From positions 310,001 through 374,000 of the forward strand of contig JBGAKR010000002.1 of the NCBI GenBank assembly GCA_044224315.1: a DNA stretch of 64,000 nt, in the 5' to 3' direction. Position 1 is the stretch's first letter; each line of letters opens with the position of its first letter. A model generated the notes under the pieces. It was not told the DNA's origin. It did no database searches and saw nothing but the letters and a program-made list of their open reading frames with translations. The DNA comes from JAGXTF01 sp044224315 (GTDB lineage: Bacteria; Bacteroidota; Bacteroidia; NS11-12g; UBA955). Both the position numbers and the translations under genes were made by a program. Below, one piece after another: positions 59,488-64,000 of this stretch.

Positions 59488-60116
59488 AATGATTGATTTA
59501 GTTTTTTGAAATGCCCGTTAAGTTGAATCATTTTCTTCATGCGGCTAATTTCTTCCTGCGAAGATATCAGATTTTTCAAATGTTCGAGTAAATATAATTG
59601 TCTTTCGTAGGTAGATTGCAAACTTACCATTTCCAGTTCTTTCTCTGTAGTAAGACCACATTTGTGTACCCATTTGTAAAACTGAAACTGATCGAGTTGT
59701 ATTGAATCTGCATGAATATTTTGATAATGAATCAGATCATTTATCAGGTCGGTAATTCTTAAATTCAATTCTTTGTCTTCATTATTTACAAAAGGTATTT
59801 TTTTACCAAATGCACTAGCCGCAGTTTCATCCTCTTTTGAAGGAACAATTTCGGTTAATTCAAATCGATGGTGCGCTGAACAAACAATATCCATTTCACC
59901 ATTTGCATATTTATTTTCAATTTTTTTAATACCCAACATAGTCCCTGTTCCTTGCAGCGAGTTGCCAATAACCAGGGGCATTCCAAATAACGATTGGTCG
60001 GCTGCGCATTGCTGAATGAGTTTTTTATAGCGTGGTTCAAAAATGTGCAACTTCAACTCTTCGGTTTCAAACACCACCAGTTGAAGGGGAAATATTGGAA
60101 AAAATGTGATTCCCAT
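59484..60116 (-). CDS. LON substrate-binding domain protein
   Basis: 210 residues. Only the N-terminal LON substrate-binding domain is present: FFPIFPLQLVVFETEELKLH with FEPRYKKLI, GTMLGIKKIENKYANGEMDIVC (in part) and FELTEIVPSKE. There is no ATPase or protease. A helical C terminus (about 120-210) follows. Such single-domain proteins may bind substrate or regulate; no function is proved. First gene of the LON-tsaB-pabA unit. Confidence 0.85.
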   Translation of the reverse strand: MGITFFPIFPLQLVVFETEELKLHIFEPRYKKLIQQCAADQSLFGMPLVIGNSLQGTGTMLGIKKIENKYANGEMDIVCSAHHRFELTEIVPSKEDETAASAFGKKIPFVNNEDKELNLRITDLINDLIHYQNIHADSIQLDQFQFYKWVHKCGLTTEKELEMVSLQSTYERQLYLLEHLKNLISSQEEISRMKKMIQLNGHFKKLNQSF

Positions 60117-60230
60117 TTTACTGCAAACTTACACCACTTCAAATAAATGCCTTATTCGGTTGATTTATTTTTAATACCCACATAATACAAATAATCCGGG
60201 ATTATGGATAAGATTTACGTGGCAAATGGC

Positions 60231-60238
60231 TAATTTTG
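60231..60238 (+). promoter_or_regulatory. -7 element of the thiolase gene
   Basis: TAATTTTG, 25 bases before the ATG at 60264. The -33 region has no clear TTG. Confidence 0.4.
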
Positions 60239-60263
60239 CGGCTCCAAAAAACACGTAAAAATC

Positions 60264-61439
60264 ATGCAAGATGTATATGTAGTAGCTGCGGTGCGCACAC
60301 CAATGGGCAGCTTCAATGGTGCTCTCTCTACCGTAAGTGCAACCAAATTAGGTGCAGCAGCTATCAAAGCCGCCTTGGAAAAAAGCGGTGTTCCTGCTTC
60401 AGAAATCAACGAAGTAATAATGGGCTGTGTATTGCAGGCTGGTTTGGGCCAGGCTCCTGCTCGTCAGGCAGCCAAATTTGCCGGTATTGGTGACAATGTG
60501 CCCGCTACCACCGTAAATAAAGTATGTGCCAGCGGAATGAAAGCTGTTACCCTGGGTGCCCAAAGCATTATGCTGGGTCATAATGATATAGTTGTGGCCG
60601 GCGGTATGGAAAACATGAGCCTGGTACCCCATTACCTGCCCAACTCCAGAACCGGTACCAAATACGGAAGCATAACAATGCAGGATGGTGTGCAACTCGA
60701 CGGCCTTACAGATGTTTATAGCAACGACCTGATGGGTGTATGCGCTGAACTTTGTGCCAGTGAGTACAACATTACCCGTGAACAACAGGATGCCTTTGCC
60801 ATTCAAAGCTATACCCGCGCTGCCGAAGCCTGGAAAGCCGGCAAATTTGCCAATGAAGTAGTTCCGGTTACCGTTTCTACCCGCAAAGGTGATGTGGTTA
60901 TTGCCGAAGATGAGGAATACAAAAATGTAAACTTCGAAAAAATCCCCGGACTTAAAACTGTATTCAAAAAAGAGGGTACTGTTACTGCCGCCAATGCAAG
61001 TACCATGAACGACGGAGCCGCTGTGCTGATTCTGGTAAGCAAAAGCAAAATGGAAGCCCTGGGCCTGAAACCCATTGCCCGTATTGCCGGTTTTGCCGAT
61101 GCCGAACAAGCCCCCGAATGGTTTACCACCAGCCCAAGCAAAGCCATGCCACTGGCCGCTAAACGCGCAGGTGTTGAAATCAGCGATATCGAGTATTTCG
61201 AATTCAATGAGGCTTTCTCTGTGGTAGGATTGGTAAATAACCAATTGCTGAACCTTAACCCCGACCGTGTAAACGTGAACGGCGGTGCAGTAGCCCTGGG
61301 TCACCCATTAGGTGCCAGCGGTGCCCGCATATTGGTTACGCTTATTAATGTATTGCACCAAAACAATGCTAAATTGGGTGGCGCAGCTATATGCAACGGA
61401 GGCGGCGGTGCTACCTCAGTTGTAATTGAAGCGTTGTAA
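60264..61439 (+). CDS. acetyl-CoA C-acyltransferase (thiolase)
   Basis: 391 residues, thiolase II family. It condenses two acetyl-CoA or cleaves 3-ketoacyl-CoA. Motifs: the nucleophile Cys in NKVCASGMKAVTLGAQ, NVNGGAVALGHPLGASGARI with the His of HPLG, and the base Cys of ICNGGGGATSVVIE. The N-terminal VVAAVRTPMGSFNGALS is standard. The chain-length preference cannot be read; acetoacetyl-CoA formation is the common role in this group. Monocistronic, with its own -7 element. Confidence 0.93.
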   Translation: MQDVYVVAAVRTPMGSFNGALSTVSATKLGAAAIKAALEKSGVPASEINEVIMGCVLQAGLGQAPARQAAKFAGIGDNVPATTVNKVCASGMKAVTLGAQSIMLGHNDIVVAGGMENMSLVPHYLPNSRTGTKYGSITMQDGVQLDGLTDVYSNDLMGVCAELCASEYNITREQQDAFAIQSYTRAAEAWKAGKFANEVVPVTVSTRKGDVVIAEDEEYKNVNFEKIPGLKTVFKKEGTVTAANASTMNDGAAVLILVSKSKMEALGLKPIARIAGFADAEQAPEWFTTSPSKAMPLAAKRAGVEISDIEYFEFNEAFSVVGLVNNQLLNLNPDRVNVNGGAVALGHPLGASGARILVTLINVLHQNNAKLGGAAICNGGGGATSVVIEAL

Positions 61440-61470
61440 GGTTTTTTAACTCCAATAGAATAATTGGCCT

Positions 61471-61478
61471 TAAATTTG
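61471..61478 (+). promoter_or_regulatory. -7 element upstream of 61490
   Basis: TAAATTTG, 11 bases before the ATG at 61490. -33 is not clear. Confidence 0.35.
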
Positions 61479-61489
61479 GGTTATTAATT

Positions 61490-62419
61490 ATGATGCCCAG
61501 GTTATTGGTTTTTTTCTCGGCTTTACTTCTGTTTAGTTCAGCATCCGCCAAAAAGCGCGATACTACAGGCTATTATGAAATTTTTAAGGCTGAAAGACGC
61601 ATGTACAAAAAGGCCCCGCTGATTATTGCAGGAGAAAACGACAGCATACGCCAGGCCGAAGCCTGGAATCTTTATAAAGGATTGGATTCATTGCTGCAAA
61701 TGCCTGCAGCTAAGTATTATCCTTTCGATTCTTTCCGCTCTACTGCCGTATCTATAGTACAGCCACCCGATAAGGCTTTCCGTATTTTTACTTTCAACCT
61801 TATTACCCTGGCAGGCGATTTTAAACAATTTGGATACATAGAAGTGCCCAATGGCAAGGAAACCGAAATTTATCCGCTGTTGGATACAGCCAAAAAGCCC
61901 AAGAAAGATTATCTCAATATAGAACTAGAAACCACCGAATGGCTGGGAGCCCTTTATTATGGAGTAGTACCCTACAAAATGGGTAAAACCAAATGTTATA
62001 TGCTGGTTGGGTTTGATGGAGCCACAGCACATAGCAACAAAAAAATATTGGATGTGCTCTGGTTTGATAAGGGCACCCCGGTTTTTGGCAAACCCGTATT
62101 TTTAGACGGCAGCCAGGATCGCAAGCCCGATTACCGCGTAGTATATGAGTTTCACAACGAAAGCCAGATGCTTTTGCGTTACGAACCCAGTCGCAAAATA
62201 GTGGTGCTGGATAAGCTTACACCCTCATTCCCCGAAGCTGTAAACGATTTTTACTACTACATCCCCAGCGGCGATTACGATTACTACGCTTTCAATAAAA
62301 AAGGATATTGGGTAAAAGAACCTTTGGCAGACCTGAATCTGGGACAGGGTGAAAAACCTTTGCGTCCTGTAGAAAAGCCTAAACCCGAACCTATTGAGCC
62401 ACCGGCGGATCAGAAGTAA
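61490..62419 (+). CDS. conserved exported hypothetical protein
   Basis: 309 residues with a signal peptide (LLVFFSALLLFSSASA). I do not recognise a named domain. It is a beta-rich protein with conserved aromatic and charged patches (FRIFTFNLITLAGDFKQFGYI, in part; TEWLGALYYGVVP, YMLVGFDGATAHSNKK, YRVVYEFHNESQMLLRYEP) and a Pro/Glu/Lys-rich tail (PEPIEPPADQK). It converges on menF with no gap between the two stops. An envelope role is likely; nothing more can be said. Confidence 0.7.
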   Translation: MMPRLLVFFSALLLFSSASAKKRDTTGYYEIFKAERRMYKKAPLIIAGENDSIRQAEAWNLYKGLDSLLQMPAAKYYPFDSFRSTAVSIVQPPDKAFRIFTFNLITLAGDFKQFGYIEVPNGKETEIYPLLDTAKKPKKDYLNIELETTEWLGALYYGVVPYKMGKTKCYMLVGFDGATAHSNKKILDVLWFDKGTPVFGKPVFLDGSQDRKPDYRVVYEFHNESQMLLRYEPSRKIVVLDKLTPSFPEAVNDFYYYIPSGDYDYYAFNKKGYWVKEPLADLNLGQGEKPLRPVEKPKPEPIEPPADQK

Positions 62420-63442
62420 TCAGAAATCCAGGCAGCGCCCGATAACATCCATTTTAGCCTCAGTTTCGAGCCATTCTTTGGCTGCATCGCTGCCGGCATT
62501 AATGCCACATCCGGCATACAGTACCATCCCATTGTTATAAACCCTGCCGCAGCGCAGGTTTACCCAGGTTTGCAGTTCATCTCCTTCAGCCCAACCCAGC
62601 CAGCCCGTGTACAATCCGCGGTTTAGGCTTTCGTGTTTGGCTATCATTTCCAGGGCCGCCTGTTTGGGATAACCACCCACTGCAGGCGTGGGATGTAAAT
62701 CTTCGATTAACCCTGCTATTTTATTGTGGGTAGCTGTAAAATGGTATCGGGTAAGCAAATGCTGCAACGGACCTGCCTGTGTAGTGGTAAGTGCCTCATG
62801 GGCAAAAGTACAGTGGTGGCGGGTGAGAACCTCCTCAATATAGTTGCCGATAATGCTTTGCTCCTCCATTTCTTTGCCGGTCCAGTTTTCGCTGTGGTTT
62901 CTAAGTGTGCCAGCCAAAGCCATCGTAGTGGCCATATCGCCTTTTACCGAAAGCAAAATTTCGGGCGAAGCTCCTAACCACATTCCTTCTTGGGGATGGT
63001 ACATAAGGTGCACAAATGCGGTAGGGTATAATTCGCAGGCTTTTAAAAACACATCCAATATGGGTTTTGCGCCCAAATCACGGGCAAAACTGCGGGCGGC
63101 CACCGTTTTTTGAAGGGCGCCAGCGGCAATGGCATCTTTAATATTTTGGATATAAGCCGTAAAATCAGCCTCGGTAGCATGGAATTCATTCGGTACTGCG
63201 CCCAATTCGGCTTCAGCAATCCAGCTATTAAAATCGGCAAAACTGGTGGAATGAATTTCGATTTCAAGTTTTTGTAAATGGCCATGTGAATTCCAGGGAT
63301 GCACCAACATGGTTTTACGCGCAGCTGGGAAAAACCCAGAACCTGCATGCGAAAAAGGGCCTTTTGCTCCCTGTATGCGCCCGTCGGCCGGATCGCGGAA
63401 TATAAAAAAACCTTTAGCCACGTAATCTTTCCAAAGGTACAA
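62420..63442 (-). CDS. menF: isochorismate synthase MenF-like
   Basis: 340 residues from a TTG at 63442 (GTG at 63421 is an alternative). It isomerises chorismate to isochorismate, the first step of menaquinone synthesis. The chorismate-binding fold has LQKTVAARSFAR (general-base Lys), GASPEILLSVKG, MALAGTLRN, the MenF-type HPTPAVGGYPKQAALEMI (in place of the anthranilate or PabB PAGSVTGAPK), ESLNRGLYTGWLGW and VLYAGCGINAGSDAAKEWLE. The start overlaps the thioesterase's 3' end by 29 bp. It fits a quinone operon with that gene; menD and others may lie outside the window. Confidence 0.9.
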   Translation of the reverse strand: MYLWKDYVAKGFFIFRDPADGRIQGAKGPFSHAGSGFFPAARKTMLVHPWNSHGHLQKLEIEIHSTSFADFNSWIAEAELGAVPNEFHATEADFTAYIQNIKDAIAAGALQKTVAARSFARDLGAKPILDVFLKACELYPTAFVHLMYHPQEGMWLGASPEILLSVKGDMATTMALAGTLRNHSENWTGKEMEEQSIIGNYIEEVLTRHHCTFAHEALTTTQAGPLQHLLTRYHFTATHNKIAGLIEDLHPTPAVGGYPKQAALEMIAKHESLNRGLYTGWLGWAEGDELQTWVNLRCGRVYNNGMVLYAGCGINAGSDAAKEWLETEAKMDVIGRCLDF

Positions 63443-63818
63443 CCGCCATGGTAATATTACCCTTACAAATCATTACCCCATCGCTGCGGTGAATTATAAC
63501 TTCCCATACCTGGCTGGTTTTGCCCAAATGCAGGGGATTTGCGGTACCTTTTACTGTATCACCTTTCATTGCTGGTTTAAAATGGCTGCCGGTAACGTTT
63601 TGACCTATGGCTACAAACTTTTCGCGATCCAGGGCCAGGTTGGCGGCCATGCTGCCCAGGGTTTCGATAAGGGCCAGTGAGGCACCCCCGTTTAACATGC
63701 CCAAGGGCTGCGCTGTATTTGCGTTTACCGGCATGGTTGCACACAAATAATCAGCCCCGAATTCTGTAAAAATTATGCCCAATGAAGTATTCAAAGTGTT
63801 TTCACAGCGTTTGTTCAT
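63414..63818 (-). CDS. PaaI/YdiI-type hotdog thioesterase, probably DHNA-CoA hydrolase
   Basis: 134 residues from the ATG at 63818 (MNKRCENTLNTSLGI); the frame extends to a TTG at 63905, but those residues are not family-like and overlie the divergent promoter. A hotdog fold: NTAQPLGMLNGGASLALIETLGS with the catalytic Glu/Asp-type helix, then FVAIGQNVTGSHFKPAMKGD and LGKTSQVWEVIIHRSDGVMICKGN. Members hydrolyse 1,4-dihydroxy-2-naphthoyl-CoA (MenI) or phenylacetyl-type CoA esters. Since menF overlaps it, the menaquinone role is preferred. Confidence 0.87.
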   Translation of the reverse strand: MNKRCENTLNTSLGIIFTEFGADYLCATMPVNANTAQPLGMLNGGASLALIETLGSMAANLALDREKFVAIGQNVTGSHFKPAMKGDTVKGTANPLHLGKTSQVWEVIIHRSDGVMICKGNITMAVVPLERLRG

Positions 63819-63838
63819 GGCTTCCACGCTTATCTTTG
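63811..63838 (+). promoter_or_regulatory. promoter of the histidine phosphatase gene
   Basis: -33 TTG (63811-63813), 17-bp spacer, -7 TATCTTTG (63831-63838), the same design as the ruvX promoter. It lies at the 5' end of the divergent thioesterase gene. Confidence 0.55.
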
Positions 63839-63864
63839 CGGGGTCATTAAATATTGAATCCAAA

Positions 63865-64000
63865 GTGTCGCAAAATTCTACCCCAGATGGGACAAACCCA
63901 AACAATGCAGTTAAAACTATTTATCTTATTCGTCATGGCCAAACCGATTACAACAAACAAGGCATTATACAAGGTGCAGGGGTAGACTCCGATTTAAACG
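63865..64000 (+). CDS. histidine phosphatase (phosphoglycerate-mutase-like), 5' part (partial)
   Basis: The frame from the GTG at 63865 runs off the window edge. It reads MSQNSTPDGTNPNNAVKTIY and then LIRHGQTDYNKQGIIQGAGVDSDLN. The LIRHGQT motif carries the phospho-His and Arg of the RHG family, and the QG followed by D-L matches the usual RHGET..N..G..QG..D.PL pattern. The start is uncertain: GTG is the only start-type codon after the -7 motif and before the fold. The substrate is unknown. Confidence 0.8.
   Translation, partial: MSQNSTPDGTNPNNAVKTIYLIRHGQTDYNKQGIIQGAGVDSDLN

Noticed and set aside
60399..61304. Minus-strand frame of 301 residues inside the thiolase gene
   Set aside because: The thiolase on the plus strand has every catalytic motif; the antisense translation has no recognisable fold.
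58241..63442. pabA and menF as one chorismate-using amidotransferase complex
   Set aside because: The chorismate enzyme has the isochorismate synthase motif (HPTPAVGGYP), which needs no amidotransferase, and the genes are in separate transcripts 3.6 kb apart.

Overview
The window looks like a piece of a Bacteroidota chromosome. The evidence is type IX secretion (T9SS) sorting domains of both type A and type B, a giant PKD-repeat surface protein, bacillithiol synthesis (bshB1), menaquinone genes, DUF4293 and DUF3109 proteins, and TAnnTTTG -7 promoter elements a few bases upstream of many start codons. GC is moderate, coding density is high, genes are often coupled through ATGA/GTGA overlaps, and TTG or GTG starts are frequent. 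I see no rRNA, tRNA, CRISPR array, prophage or transposase. The window opens inside a DyP peroxidase gene and closes inside a histidine phosphatase gene.

Layout. 1-3.1 kb: DyP peroxidase (partial), facing a catalase-like and a SnoaL-like gene. 3.2-5.9 kb: groES-groEL, followed by six tandem 110-112 bp repeats that each carry an intrinsic terminator. 6.0-12.9 kb: a tightly packed eight-gene operon: a SpeD-like pyruvoyl enzyme, two zinc-ribbon DUF4178 proteins, a 63-residue membrane protein, a DUF350 protein, a membrane-anchored spermidine-synthase-like protein, a membrane-anchored flavin amine-oxidase-like protein and a histidine-rich polytopic membrane protein. 12.9-19.7 kb: a small T9SS-secreted protein between two 120 bp direct repeats, then a 1734-residue PKD protein. 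19.8-24.2 kb: CPBP protease-like protein, ruvX, def, ubiA-like, DUF3109, purE, pssA. 24.2-28.6 kb: two coupled paralogues with an erythromycin-esterase-like domain and a C-terminal barrel-like domain, then tag. 28.6-38.1 kb: yicC, an M28 peptidase, bshB1, a vWA protein, a ferredoxin-NADP reductase, mtgA, cytochrome c, an Ntn asparaginase and DUF3179. 38.3-41.8 kb: efp, agmatinase, cysteine desulfurase, a PEGA-like lipoprotein and a PTPS/QueD protein. 41.8-47.8 kb (minus strand): M14 carboxypeptidase, a frameshifted DUF4293 gene, a histidine kinase, a GT2 fusion and recR. 47.8-55.2 kb: panD, two flippase-like proteins around rfaE2, a GT2, a lamin-tail-domain surface protein and prmC. 55.2-64 kb: a Lys/Ala-rich histone-H1-like protein, dxs, pabA/trpG-tsaB-LON, thiolase, and isochorismate synthase with a hotdog thioesterase.

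Most interesting points. (1) The 6.0-12.9 kb operon may be a polyamine-linked envelope system. Its SpeD homologue keeps Ser63 and His68 but has Ser where the catalytic Cys83 should be, so its substrate or product may differ. (2) The 12-bp palindrome TTGTATATACAA occurs six times, and its flanks extend the symmetry. (3) The array of six terminators behind groEL is a repeat type I cannot name. (4) In the esterase-like pair, one member has lost all the predicted catalytic residues that its partner retains.
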